Below are positions 43,652 through 54,633 of a stretch of 64,000 nucleotides of DNA, in pieces; position 1 is the first letter of the stretch; each line of letters begins with the position of its first letter. The stretch comes from Acidobacteriota bacterium. GTDB lineage: Bacteria; Acidobacteriota; Terriglobia; Terriglobales; Acidobacteriaceae. A program made the position numbers and the translations under genes. A model generated the notes under the pieces. It saw only the letters and a list, made by a program, of their open reading frames with translations. It searched no databases and was not told the origin of the DNA. The DNA lies in assembly GCA_028872955.1 (NCBI GenBank), contig JAGWNX010000006.1, positions 19,568 to 83,567 on the forward strand. The letters run 5' to 3'.

Positions 43652-44196
43652 CGCAACCCCGGCAGGTAGGCGGAGACGCGGCTTCGAAAGCTGGCGAAGG
43701 CCTCGCCAAAGCGCGCAGCCAGCAGACGGTCCTCCAGGCGGACGCGAATCTCCGTGCCGACGACCATGAGCAGCAGCGCCAGCCCGAGTCGCCGCCAGCC
43801 TGCCACCACACTCGCCTGCCCCAGCAGCAGACAGAACAGCGAGGTATACACCGGGTGCCGCACCACGCGATAGGGGCCGCTGCGTACCAGGTCATGCTCC
43901 GCTCCCAGGGCAGCGTCCACACGCAGATTGCGACCGAGCGCACGCACTGCGCTCCAGGAGAGCAGCGACGCCAGCGCCAGCCAGATCGCCGCCATGCCCA
44001 CTCGCCAGCCCGGCACCGGTTGGAGCCAGAAGCGGCTGCTCCACACCACAGGAAACGCCAGACCCTGCAACAGGATGCCCCAGCGCGCACGCCGATCCAC
44101 CTGCACAGCCGGTGCATGGTGCAGCCCTGACCGCACAAAGGGCCAGGCCCAGAGCAGCTGGCCCAGTGCCTCCAGCGCGTATCCCAGCTCTGCCAT
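43648..44196 (-). CDS. Isoprenylcysteine carboxyl methyltransferase (ICMT)-like membrane protein
   Basis: Integral membrane methyltransferase of 182 residues. The C-terminal signature GPYRVVRHPVYTSLFCLLLG, followed by EIRVRLEDRLLAARFGEAFASF, matches the ICMT/PEMT-type SAM-binding region. ICMT methylates the C-terminal prenylcysteine in eukaryotes; bacterial members have varied or unknown substrates. GGGAG lies five bases before ATG 44196. Coupled to the Ste24-like gene by ATGA. Diverges from the TldD-like pair. Confidence 0.85.
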   Translation of the reverse strand: MAELGYALEALGQLLWAWPFVRSGLHHAPAVQVDRRARWGILLQGLAFPVVWSSRFWLQPVPGWRVGMAAIWLALASLLSWSAVRALGRNLRVDAALGAEHDLVRSGPYRVVRHPVYTSLFCLLLGQASVVAGWRRLGLALLLMVVGTEIRVRLEDRLLAARFGEAFASFRSRVSAYLPGLR

Positions 44197-44333
44197 CTCA
44201 ACTCCCGACGCACGCTCTGCTGCGTCCCATGGCTCATTCCAGCCCCTCGCCGGTTGGCTGTCAAGCCACGGCAGCCCTACTTCCGATACACTCGGCATCA
44301 GTTGCAATCTGCACTCTGAGGGCTCTCGAAGTT

Positions 44334-46121
44334 ATGCGGCCACCTGCTTTCGCTGCACGCACCTGCACCCTGGCGTGCCTTGTTGTTCTGCCTTTGCTGC
44401 CTGCGCACACGCTACGTGCCGCTGCTCCTCGCCCGGCTGCCTCGCGCCCCGCTGCTGCGCATCCTGCCCAGCCCGCCGGCAACACGCTGGTCAGCACCAT
44501 GCAGGCAGAGCTGCAGCGCGCCATGGCCTCGCTCGGCACCTCCACCTCTGCCCAGCAGCCGCGGCCCTACTTCATCAGCTACGAGGTCTCGGACGGCATA
44601 AGCACGACCATCAGTGCGCAGTATGGCGCCATCACCTCCATGGCTAGCGCGCACCGCCGCAACGCCGATATCCAGGTACGCATCGGCAGTGCCCAGCAGG
44701 ACAACACCCACGGCGACCACCGCAACTCTGCCCTGACTACCGTTCCGCTGCCGCTGAGCGATGATCGCGAGGCCCTGGCGCGCAGCCTCTGGTTTGGCAC
44801 CAACCGCGGCTATGCGCGCGCCCTGGACGCCTACCTGAAGGTGAAGACCGAGCAGCAGGTACGCGCCCGCGAAGAGGACAACTCTGGCGACTTTACGACT
44901 GAGGCCGCCAACAACACCGCGCGTGCCGATCTGCAACCGCCGCCGGCACCGTTCCGCATCGACACCAGCGTGTGGCAGGCGCGACTGCGCGAGCTCTCGA
45001 CCGCGCTGCAGCAGTATCCTGACGTCTTATTTGACAGCGTCAGCCTCCAGGCCTCCACGGAGATCGACTACGTCGTCACCTCTGAGGGCACGCGTGTGGC
45101 AACGCCCAGCCGCGTCGCTCGCCTGATTCTGGTGGGCCGCACCCGCGCTGCCGATGGCATGGATCTGTTCCGCGTTGAGACCTTCGAGTCGGACGACCCG
45201 GCCACGCTGCCCGCGCAAAGCGAGCTGCTGGCCAAAGCCAACGTCATGGCGAAGAACCTTGAGGACCTGCGCAAGGCGCCCATCACCGAGCCCTTCGACG
45301 GCCCGGCCATCCTCTCCGGACGCGCCGCCGCCGTCTTCTTCCACGAGGTGCTGGGCCACCGCCTGGAGGGACAGCGGCAGCGTGGCGACGAGGAGGGACA
45401 GACCTTTACCCGCCTGCTGAACAAGCAGATTATGCCCACCTTCATCTCCGTCGCCGATGACCCGACACTCGCCAGCTTCCACGGCAACGCCCTGAGCGGC
45501 CACTACGCCTACGATGATGAGGGCCAGCCCGCACAGCGCGTGGACCTGATCAAGGACGGCGTGCTCGATACCTTTCTCATGTCGCGGATGCCCATCGCCA
45601 GCTTTGCCCAGAGCAACGGCCACGGACGCGCCGAGAGCGGCCACATGCCCACCGGACGGCAGGGCAACCTGATCGTCTCCTCCACCCACATGGTGAGTGA
45701 TGCGGAGCTGCGCCAGATGCTGGTGGACGAAGCGAAAAAGCAGGGCAAGGCCTACGGCCTGTACTTTGAGGACATCTCCTCCGGCTTCGCCGTGACGACC
45801 CGCCGCTCGCCACAGGCCTTCTCGGTCATTCCGCTGGTCGTCTACCGCGTCTACGTCGATGGCCGGCCCGACGAACTGGTGCGCGGCGTCTCGATTGTGG
45901 GCACGCCGCAGGCAGCGCTCAACCGCATCGTTGCGACCGATGACCATCCCGCCATCTTCAACGGCATCTGCGGTGCGGAGTCGGGCTCCATTCCCGTCTC
46001 TGCCGTAGCACCGGCCATGCTCATCAGCGAGATTGAGACACAGCGCCAGGCACAGGGCAATAACCGACCTCCGATCCTGCCGCCGCCGCCGGTTGCAGCG
46101 CCAGCCCCGGAGGCGAAATGA
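44334..46121 (+). CDS. Exported TldD-like metallopeptidase subunit
   Basis: Protein of 595 residues with an N-terminal signal sequence (TCTLACLVVLPLLPAHTL) and an Ala/Pro linker, then a TldD/PmbA fold. The zinc motif HEVLGH is in AAVFFHEVLGHRLEGQRQRG, equivalent to HExxxH of TldD, with LSGHYAYDDEGQPAQRVDLI and SNGHGRAESG further on. Cytoplasmic TldD/TldE matures microcin B17 and cleaves unfolded peptides; this pair would act outside the cytoplasm. ATG 44334 is chosen for the signal. It overlaps the next gene by four bases. Confidence 0.88.
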   Translation: MRPPAFAARTCTLACLVVLPLLPAHTLRAAAPRPAASRPAAAHPAQPAGNTLVSTMQAELQRAMASLGTSTSAQQPRPYFISYEVSDGISTTISAQYGAITSMASAHRRNADIQVRIGSAQQDNTHGDHRNSALTTVPLPLSDDREALARSLWFGTNRGYARALDAYLKVKTEQQVRAREEDNSGDFTTEAANNTARADLQPPPAPFRIDTSVWQARLRELSTALQQYPDVLFDSVSLQASTEIDYVVTSEGTRVATPSRVARLILVGRTRAADGMDLFRVETFESDDPATLPAQSELLAKANVMAKNLEDLRKAPITEPFDGPAILSGRAAAVFFHEVLGHRLEGQRQRGDEEGQTFTRLLNKQIMPTFISVADDPTLASFHGNALSGHYAYDDEGQPAQRVDLIKDGVLDTFLMSRMPIASFAQSNGHGRAESGHMPTGRQGNLIVSSTHMVSDAELRQMLVDEAKKQGKAYGLYFEDISSGFAVTTRRSPQAFSVIPLVVYRVYVDGRPDELVRGVSIVGTPQAALNRIVATDDHPAIFNGICGAESGSIPVSAVAPAMLISEIETQRQAQGNNRPPILPPPPVAAPAPEAK

Positions 46122-47809
46122 ACGCCGCCCGCCTCAGCCGCCGCCGCCTGCCTTTGCTGCTGCTTACTCTGGCCGTAGCTGGCCACACCGCCCTGGCACA
46201 GACCACCGCGCAACCGAAGCCCCCTGACGACCCCATGTTGCGCGCCATGCAGGACGAGCTGCAACGCGAGCGGGACCAGCTGCTGCTGCCCGGCATGCAA
46301 CGCCCGTACTTCATTGAGTACCGCCTGGACGACCTGACCACCTACGAGGCCGTGGCCAACTATGGCGCCCTCACGCTGGAGCAGGAGAACCACCAGCGCG
46401 CAGTCCACGTCGTCGTGCGTGTCGGCGACTACACGGCAGACTCCAGCTCCGCACGCGGTGACGGAGTGGTGCAGCTTGCACCGCTGGACACCAACCCGAC
46501 CGCGCTGCGTTACGCTCTGTGGACCGCGACCGATGATGCCTACAAGATCGCACTGCGCAGCTATGCCGCCAAGCAGGCCGCGCTCAAGCAGTTCCAGACG
46601 CCACCCCAGCAGAATGACTTCTCCCCGGCCAAGCCCGTCGTGGCCATCGGCCCAACGGTCTCGCTGGTGCTTGACCGCGCCGCCTGGAAGCAGCACATCG
46701 TAGACGCCAGCGGCCTGTTTGCGACCGACCCGCAGGTGCGCGCCTTCGCCGCCGACGTGCAGTACTCCACGGCCAGCATTCGCGCGATCGCCATCAACCA
46801 CTACCTGGTCAACTCCGAGGGTACGGTGATGCGCAACGGCTACTCCGTCTATACCAACAGCATCAGCGTCGGTGGACAGGCGGCTGACGGCATGCGGCTG
46901 GGGCGCGACAACGGCTCTACGGCCGTGACCGCAGACAAGCTGGAGTCGTGGCCCGCCTATCGGCAGCGCGTCCTCGACGATCTGAAGAGTCTGCAGGATC
47001 TGCGCAACGCCCCTGTCGTCTCTGCCGAGGACTATCACGGCCCCGTCCTGCTCTCTGGCGACGCCGCAGCCGACGTCTTTACGGCGCTGCTGGTGCCCAA
47101 CGTCGTAGCCAACCGGCCCGACATGGGCACCACCGCCCGCACGCAAGGCGCCTACAGCTCCAGCCTGCACGCGCGGGTACTGCCAGAGTTCCTGAACGTG
47201 ACCGACCAGCCCGCGCTTACCAGCTTTCACGACCAGCAGATCCTGGGTGCCTACACCGTCGACGACGAAGGTGTGCCCGCTCAGCCGGTAACCATCGTGC
47301 AGGCCGGCAAGCTTGAGGGCTTCCTGATCGACCGCGAGCCCATCCGCGACTTCCCTGCCTCCAACGGTCACGGACGCGCCGCAGCGGCCCAGGCAGCACG
47401 ATCCCGGGCCGGCGTCGTCGTGGTCCAAAGCACCGCGCCGCTCACCGCAGCACAGATGCAACAGAAGCTGCTGGACCTGGCCAAAGAGCAGAATCGCGAC
47501 GTCTACCTGGTGGAAACGCTGGGCGGCGACCTGGAGCCACGACTGCTCTACCTGCTGCACCCCGATGGCACACGCCAGCTGCTGCGTGGCGCGGCCTTTG
47601 ACGAGCTCGACACCCGCAGCCTTCGCTCCGGCATCATCGCGGCCGGCGACGATGCGACGTCCTATGTGGACAACCTGGCCGGGCCGGTGCCCCAGACCAC
47701 CATCGCCCCGTCCATTCTGTTCGACGACATCACCATCAAACGCGCCTCAGAGGAGCAGCAGAAGCTGCCGTACTACACGCCCCCGGCCGCCACCACCAGC
47801 CACCCCTGA
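46118..47809 (+). CDS. Exported TldE/PmbA-like partner lacking the zinc motif
   Basis: Protein of 563 residues with signal peptide (RLPLLLLTLAVAGHTALAQ). It is paralogous to the preceding protein over its length (for example SFHDQQILGAYTVDDEGVPA and ASNGHGRAAAAQAAR), but the HExxxH site is missing: the position reads LLSGDAAADVFTALLVPN. This mirrors TldD/TldE, where only one subunit carries zinc. The ATGA overlap suggests equimolar synthesis of a heterodimer. Confidence 0.85.
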   Translation: MNAARLSRRRLPLLLLTLAVAGHTALAQTTAQPKPPDDPMLRAMQDELQRERDQLLLPGMQRPYFIEYRLDDLTTYEAVANYGALTLEQENHQRAVHVVVRVGDYTADSSSARGDGVVQLAPLDTNPTALRYALWTATDDAYKIALRSYAAKQAALKQFQTPPQQNDFSPAKPVVAIGPTVSLVLDRAAWKQHIVDASGLFATDPQVRAFAADVQYSTASIRAIAINHYLVNSEGTVMRNGYSVYTNSISVGGQAADGMRLGRDNGSTAVTADKLESWPAYRQRVLDDLKSLQDLRNAPVVSAEDYHGPVLLSGDAAADVFTALLVPNVVANRPDMGTTARTQGAYSSSLHARVLPEFLNVTDQPALTSFHDQQILGAYTVDDEGVPAQPVTIVQAGKLEGFLIDREPIRDFPASNGHGRAAAAQAARSRAGVVVVQSTAPLTAAQMQQKLLDLAKEQNRDVYLVETLGGDLEPRLLYLLHPDGTRQLLRGAAFDELDTRSLRSGIIAAGDDATSYVDNLAGPVPQTTIAPSILFDDITIKRASEEQQKLPYYTPPAATTSHP

Positions 47810-47835
47810 ACCCAGCCAGGAGAGAAGCACACAGG

Positions 47836-48345
47836 ATGAACACACTCCACATGGACCCCAGCCTCGTGCGCGCCATCAGCATCGCGCTGGCGCTGGTGCT
47901 GCTCTACGGCAGCCGCGTCAGCACGGGCAAGGCACGAGCAACGGCGGCTGGCCTCGCCTTCCCCATCAAGCCGCTCTACGCCTGGTCGCGCGCCGTGGCG
48001 CTGCCGCTCTACATCCTCTTCTTTGCGTGGTATCTCCACGTGGAGACACACCACACCCCCTGGTGGATCGGCCTCATCTTTCTGGCTGCCCTGGCCATTG
48101 GGCTGGTGCCGCTGCCGGGCACCATCACGCTTACCCCCACCGGCCTGACGCAGCACTTCTGGCTCTTCCCCACCCGCACCATTCCGTATCGCGACATCGT
48201 CGCCGTGCAGACGCTGCAGCGCGGGCGCACCATTCGCGTGCTGACCACGCACGGCCTCTCCATCTCGCACTCCGCGAACCACGCCGCTGCAGCACGGTTC
48301 CTGCAGGAGCTACAGCAGCGCAGCGGCAAACCGCCGCTGCAGTAG
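47836..48345 (+). CDS. Membrane protein with bacterial PH-like C-terminal domain
   Basis: Protein of 169 residues with three predicted membrane segments (residues about 10-25, 50-65 and 77-95) and a C-terminal beta-rich part (GTITLTPTGLTQHFWLFPTR, TIPYRDIVAVQTL, RVLTTHGLSISHS) that resembles small bacterial PH-like domains. It lies 26 bp after the TldE-like gene with AGGAGAG upstream, so it is probably in that operon. Function unknown. Confidence 0.6.
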   Translation: MNTLHMDPSLVRAISIALALVLLYGSRVSTGKARATAAGLAFPIKPLYAWSRAVALPLYILFFAWYLHVETHHTPWWIGLIFLAALAIGLVPLPGTITLTPTGLTQHFWLFPTRTIPYRDIVAVQTLQRGRTIRVLTTHGLSISHSANHAAAARFLQELQQRSGKPPLQ

Positions 48346-48385
48346 TCAGCTACGCTCGGGAGTCAGACGCGGCCAGCGGCCTGCC

Positions 48386-49204
48386 TCAGTCCAGTCGGAT
48401 GACGTAAGGCTCGGCATCCGGAACATGGATCGAGTCCGCCACCTGCAAAGCGGTCTGCTTATCCGGGTTCTTCAGGTTGATGCGCACCCAGTGCCCCGTC
48501 GGGCCGGCAAACTCAATCACCTTGGCGGTGGTGTAGCGGCGCATCAGGTCATTCTTCAGCGAGATAGCATCTTCTTCCTGCAGAAACGCGCCAATCTGCA
48601 CGCACCAGCGTCCGCCAGCCGGGGTGGGCGTATGGGCGTAGGCTGCGGTTGCCGGAGGCGGCGCGCTGTAGGCCTCCACCCGCACCCGCGCCACACCCAT
48701 GCGGTACACGCCCGTCTGCTTAGCCGCGGCCAGCGATAGGTCAATGATGCGTCCGTGCACAAACGGGCCACGATCGGTGATGCGAACCACGGCGCTCTGT
48801 CCGGTCGCCAGGTTGGTCACCCGCACCAGAGACCCCATGGGCAGCGTCAGGTGCGCTGCGGTCATGGCGTTCTGGTCGTACACCGTGCCATCCGCACCGC
48901 GACGGCCGGCGTACGGTGGACCGTACCAGCTGGCAAGCCCAACCTCTGTCTGGAAGGGCGCTCCGTGCAGTTCGCGCGGAACCGGTGCCGGAGCCACCGC
49001 AGGAGGCATGGTCCGCTGCCATGACGGCGCAGTGGCCCGGCTGCTCCAGCTTCCGTTGTCGCGGCGGTCGGTCTGACTGGCCGGTGGCGGTGGCGGCACG
49101 CGGGCGGTGCGCGCCTTCTTATGACATCCGGCAACGCCCAGCAGACCGGCAGCGAGCAGCACGGTCCGTAGTATCCGCGATGCGGCTCTGCCTGTAGCTG
49201 CCAT
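48386..49204 (-). CDS. rlpA: RlpA-like septal lipoprotein with SPOR domain
   Basis: Outer-membrane lipoprotein of 272 residues. Lipobox GLLGVAGC; then a Pro-rich linker, the RlpA double-psi barrel (GLASWYGPPYAGRRGADGTV ... TLPMGSLVRVTNLATGQS and VRITDRGPF with the catalytic Asp) and a C-terminal SPOR domain binding denuded glycans (WCVQIGAFLQEEDAISLKND). Acts as lytic transglycosylase in cell separation. GGAGAGG precedes the start and GATACT is a possible -10. Confidence 0.92.
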   Translation of the reverse strand: MAATGRAASRILRTVLLAAGLLGVAGCHKKARTARVPPPPPASQTDRRDNGSWSSRATAPSWQRTMPPAVAPAPVPRELHGAPFQTEVGLASWYGPPYAGRRGADGTVYDQNAMTAAHLTLPMGSLVRVTNLATGQSAVVRITDRGPFVHGRIIDLSLAAAKQTGVYRMGVARVRVEAYSAPPPATAAYAHTPTPAGGRWCVQIGAFLQEEDAISLKNDLMRRYTTAKVIEFAGPTGHWVRINLKNPDKQTALQVADSIHVPDAEPYVIRLD

Positions 49205-49414
49205 TGGCACACCTCTCCACCATCAAGTATCCGGAAGTTGAAATTTGAGGGTCAATCACCCCACCGGGCCATTTGCCGGGTGGTTCCCGCAAGGTAACTG
49301 GCCGGCGGCGGGCCACTTGCCGCACCTGCAGACGCCACACAGGCGGCGCATCTTCTCCAGCGCTTCCGTGTCCGTATACTGCAGCAGGCACCTCTGTCGC
49401 AGGAGAGATTGCTT

Positions 49415-50314
49415 TTGACCTGGTCCAACCCCGCTCGGGCGTTCGTCCTGCTCGCGACCCTGTTGCCCGCAGCTGTGACGCTGCGCGCGCAGTCTGACAA
49501 CCCGACCGCGCTGCCGGACGCACCCAGCGCCGTGCGCCGACCCGGCGACGACCCGGCGACGCCGCAACCCGTGATCGTAGCCGCCGAGTCTTCGTTTGCA
49601 GCAAATGGCACCGCGCTGGCAGCCTGCCCCATCTCCGCCTGGCATCTCCACCTGCACCAGCACCCCTCAGACGCAGCCCACCGGCCAGCCTGCGTCGACA
49701 CCCTGAACCCTTATACCCGCTTCCTGAATACGACCGTGGTGTTGCCCATGACGCCACAGCAGAAGGGCTACCTGGCCCTGCACAACCTGAGCGACCCCTT
49801 CAACCTGGCCACCATTGCCGCCACCTCTGGCTTCTCCGTGGCAACCTCATCGCACAGCCCCTACGGTCCGGGCATGCCCGGCTTCGCCCGCCTGGCCGGA
49901 GTCAGCCTGACCCAGGACGCCATCGGCGAACTCTTCGGCACCTTCCTGCTGCCCTCACTCACGCATGTGGACCCGCGCTACCATCGGCTGCCAGACGCAC
50001 CGATCCCGCGACGCATCCTGCACGCCGTCTCGCACACGTTCATCGCCACCAGCGACCTCGGCGCTCCTCGCCCCAACTACCCCACGCTGCTCACCTACGT
50101 CCTCACCAACGAAGCCGCCAATCTCTACGTGCCCGGCATTCAGCCCAACGCCGAGTCCACCACGACGCGCGTGGTCACCGGGCTGGCCCTGGACCCCGTG
50201 GACAACCTGATTACCGAGTTCCTGCCAGACGTCGCTCGCCGCATCCACGTCCGCGTCATCTTTGTGCAGCGCATTCTCAACACCGCAGCCGCCGGGCAGC
50301 CCGCAGCGGATTAG
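49415..50314 (+). CDS. Exported protein with LPDAPS motif
   Basis: Protein of 299 residues with a signal peptide (FVLLATLLPAAVTLRAQ) followed by NPTALPDAPSAV, a motif I recall after the signal in many acidobacterial exported proteins. The rest is unannotated: Pro-rich, then SDPFNLATIAATSGFSVATS, with weak amphipathic helices and strands. The start is TTG: 49415 has AGGAG nine bases upstream, and TTG 49409 is an alternative. TATACT at 49375-49380 is a good -10. Function unknown. Confidence 0.7.
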   Translation: MTWSNPARAFVLLATLLPAAVTLRAQSDNPTALPDAPSAVRRPGDDPATPQPVIVAAESSFAANGTALAACPISAWHLHLHQHPSDAAHRPACVDTLNPYTRFLNTTVVLPMTPQQKGYLALHNLSDPFNLATIAATSGFSVATSSHSPYGPGMPGFARLAGVSLTQDAIGELFGTFLLPSLTHVDPRYHRLPDAPIPRRILHAVSHTFIATSDLGAPRPNYPTLLTYVLTNEAANLYVPGIQPNAESTTTRVVTGLALDPVDNLITEFLPDVARRIHVRVIFVQRILNTAAAGQPAAD

Positions 50315-50349
50315 CCTCCGCGTCGGGCGGCCCGCAGGCCTGCTGGTGG

Positions 50350-50511
50350 TTAGTGGCCGTCGCCGTCGCCGTCGTGCAGCGCGCTGGCCTGCGGGCTGAT
50401 GTGAACGGTATCCGCCGGAGCAACTGCCGCCGGCGCTGACGTGGCAGCAGCCGGTACAGGGGCCGAGGGCTGAAGGCTTGGCATGGGTGCACTCGTTACA
50501 GGACTGATCAT
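50350..50511 (-). CDS. Small Ala/Pro-rich hypothetical protein (53 residues)
   Basis: Frame from ATG 50511, MISPVTSAPMPSLQPSAPVP continuing Ala/Pro-rich to DTVHISPQASALHDGDGDGH. AGGAG lies ten bases upstream. The DTVHISPQA segment recalls short flagellar or anti-sigma-type motifs but is too short to assign. It may be a small expressed protein or chance. Confidence 0.4.
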   Translation of the reverse strand: MISPVTSAPMPSLQPSAPVPAAATSAPAAVAPADTVHISPQASALHDGDGDGH

Positions 50512-50844
50512 GGTTGTTTCTCTCCTGAGTCGCTTATCGGCACAAAGTCCCACAGCATCAGCCGCACCGCAGCATCAGCTGCACCGCACCCTGCCGGGCT
50601 CCCCATTCGCCGCCACTTTCGCACCATTCAACCCCGCTCAGCTGCCGCTCGCTGCTCTCCGTTCGATTTCTGCTGCTCGATTGCGTAGGCTTAAGGAAAC
50701 TTGGGCGAGTTCTGCTCCAGGCACCCTCAGGCCGCGCTTTTCGCAACGCTATGTATTGGATTGCATCCAAAGCCGTAAGACCTTAGTACGACCCCCGATT
50801 CTCTCTAAATTCAGGTATTTGCATCACCTCAGGAGACCGCCATC
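50512..50844. other. Leader region of the radical SAM gene
   Basis: No gene. It contains a perfect inverted repeat TTGGAT-TGC-ATCCAA at 50756-50770, about 75 bases before the radical SAM start codon, which could be an operator or small hairpin. AGGAG lies ten bases before ATG 50845. Composition is mixed. Confidence 0.45.
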
Positions 50845-52938
<2,094 letters not shown>

Positions 52939-52964
52939 CCCTCTAGCCGGACACAGCAACAACC

Positions 52965-52988
52965 AAGGCCGCCAGCAATGGCGGCCTT
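52965..52988 (+). terminator. Terminator of the radical SAM gene
   Basis: Perfect 10-bp stem AAGGCCGCCA/TGGCGGCCTT with a GCAA tetraloop, followed by TATTATT. About 26 bases after the stop. Confidence 0.92.
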
Positions 52989-53008
52989 TATTATTGGTAG
53001 ACCTCAAC

Positions 53009-53953
53009 ATGATGAGTCTTCTTCAATTACTACGCCAACACTGGAAAAGGATTCTCTTCCGTGCCCATAAAGACAGGCGCTCTCTGTCGGCGCTTCTCGT
53101 GCTTCTTGGCATAGCTGGGTATTGTGCATTCGAAGGATATCTTTTATTTCGACAACCACTTAGCTTTGTCATGCTCGCTCTGGGTCTCTTTATGGCATGG
53201 AGAATGCGTAAATCCCATGCGAGAGAGGATGAATCGCTGATTCGTCTTTCGAGCTATGAGCCGGTCAGCATCACGCCTTCTGAGGTTGCATCGGCAGCGT
53301 TGCGATCCGAAACCATGAAGCTCGGCCTTCTAGTGTGGAGGGCTTCCAGCGAACAGTTTCTGCGCGCGAAGACGCTCCCCGAAGGCGCAGAAGTTATAAC
53401 CCGTAGGACTGTTTTAGACAAGCTTGATTCCCTGGGTCTTCGAGGCGACCTCAGTGTCCAGGAACTTGAACTGCATCTCGCGCCAGACGGCGGATGGAGT
53501 AAGGAATCTGTTCTTCAAAATCTTATCCGTGCAGCCGAGCTTGAGGCGCTGCAGTATTGCTCTGGCGCAATCAATACGCTCTCGCCAATCGAGGATTTTG
53601 ACCGGATTCCTCTGGTGAACCTCGATTGTATTCGTGCTGATACGCGGGATACTGAATGGAAAACACGGGAAACGTTCGACATCAGAAGAGAGCGAGATAA
53701 TGCCGCCGCATTCTATCTGAGGTGTCTTGCGGAACAGGTACGACGGGGAATAGCTCAGGGGGCCTTCGACGAAGAACAAAACAGAATTCTTCAAGAGGCG
53801 AGTGCTGGTGCCGAAAATCAGGGCTCGGACCGTCTTATTGGAATAGAGATAATCAGCGATGTTGAAGAGGAGAAGCTAAACATCGCCGCTGTTCAGTCTC
53901 GTCTGCGATTCCTAACACTGGAGCACGCATTGTCAGTGCTCGAAGCTGTCTAA
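53009..53953 (+). CDS. Hypothetical membrane-anchored protein, lower GC
   Basis: Protein of 314 residues beginning at ATG 53009. Residues about 25-65 hold two hydrophobic segments, then a soluble alpha/beta-looking region with no motif I recognise. I counted 30 of 60 G/C at 53581-53640, lower than neighbours, and codon choice is less biased to C/G thirds. It meets the vapC gene head-on with a 4-base stop overlap. It lies with the toxin-antitoxin pair between two terminators, so it may be part of a transferred block. Function unknown. Confidence 0.75.
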   Translation: MMSLLQLLRQHWKRILFRAHKDRRSLSALLVLLGIAGYCAFEGYLLFRQPLSFVMLALGLFMAWRMRKSHAREDESLIRLSSYEPVSITPSEVASAALRSETMKLGLLVWRASSEQFLRAKTLPEGAEVITRRTVLDKLDSLGLRGDLSVQELELHLAPDGGWSKESVLQNLIRAAELEALQYCSGAINTLSPIEDFDRIPLVNLDCIRADTRDTEWKTRETFDIRRERDNAAAFYLRCLAEQVRRGIAQGAFDEEQNRILQEASAGAENQGSDRLIGIEIISDVEEEKLNIAAVQSRLRFLTLEHALSVLEAV

Positions 53954-54363
53954 AACTCCACCAACTCCACACCCAGCTTCTCAAAGTCTTTCCGGTTCAA
54001 CGTCGCGAGTACCATCCCGTTCGCGACGGCCGTCGCCGCAATCAGCGCATCCATTGCGTTGGGATTGTGGCCGTTCTTTTTTGCGCGAGCCATCAGGCTT
54101 CCGTAGTGTCTTGCAACATCCAAGCTAAAACCCGCCACGCGGTTGAAGAACTGCATCGACAGCTCATCCTCAATCCATCGCTCAAGCCCAGTCCGTCTTT
54201 TACCGGCAGGCAGCAGGCCCACGCCATGCCAAAGCTCGGCGTACGTGACGAATGAGATGTAGAGATCGCGGTCATCCGTCCGCTGGATCCAGGCATCTAC
54301 CTGGGGGTTTGGAACCGGCTTGGTGTACTGCGACACCACATCCGTATCGAGCAGATACTTCAC
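53950..54363 (-). CDS. vapC: VapC-like PIN domain toxin
   Basis: Endoribonuclease toxin of 137 residues. PIN-domain acids: Asp in YLLDTDVVSQY, Glu in FVTYAELWHG, Asp in NAMDALIAATA, and Asp/Lys near TLNRKDFEKL. Its ATG overlaps the antitoxin stop by four bases, the standard coupled arrangement, so the antitoxin is made first. Confidence 0.93.
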   Translation of the reverse strand: MKYLLDTDVVSQYTKPVPNPQVDAWIQRTDDRDLYISFVTYAELWHGVGLLPAGKRRTGLERWIEDELSMQFFNRVAGFSLDVARHYGSLMARAKKNGHNPNAMDALIAATAVANGMVLATLNRKDFEKLGVELVEF

Positions 54364-54620
54364 AGCGCCACCTTCCTGGCCTTGGTCCGTGAGCGGCTCA
54401 GGTCAAGGCCTGAGCCTGCCAGCGGTGAGTTCCGGAAGAAATCCGACATGGTGCGCTCATTCTGTGCCGGTGTCCGCTTCGCGCTTCGCCACTCTTCTGG
54501 CGACACAAGGATTCCAACCAGCTTGCCGTTACGGGTAATCTCCTGCGCACCCTGCACGCGCGCTGACTCGATCACCTCACTGAACTTTGCCTTCGCCTCT
54601 GCCACGGCCCAGGTTCCCAT
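54360..54620 (-). CDS. Phd/YefM family antitoxin
   Basis: DNA-binding antitoxin of 86 residues: MGTWAVAEAKAKFSEVIESA, then a strand and helix (EITRNGKLVGILVSPEEWRS) of the Phd/YefM fold, and a C-terminal toxin-binding tail. ATG 54620 has GGAGG six bases upstream; earlier in-frame starts would run through the operator. It should repress its own promoter through the palindrome at 54634-54650. Confidence 0.92.
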   Translation of the reverse strand: MGTWAVAEAKAKFSEVIESARVQGAQEITRNGKLVGILVSPEEWRSAKRTPAQNERTMSDFFRNSPLAGSGLDLSRSRTKARKVAL

Positions 54621-54633
54621 CGCGCGCCTCCAA

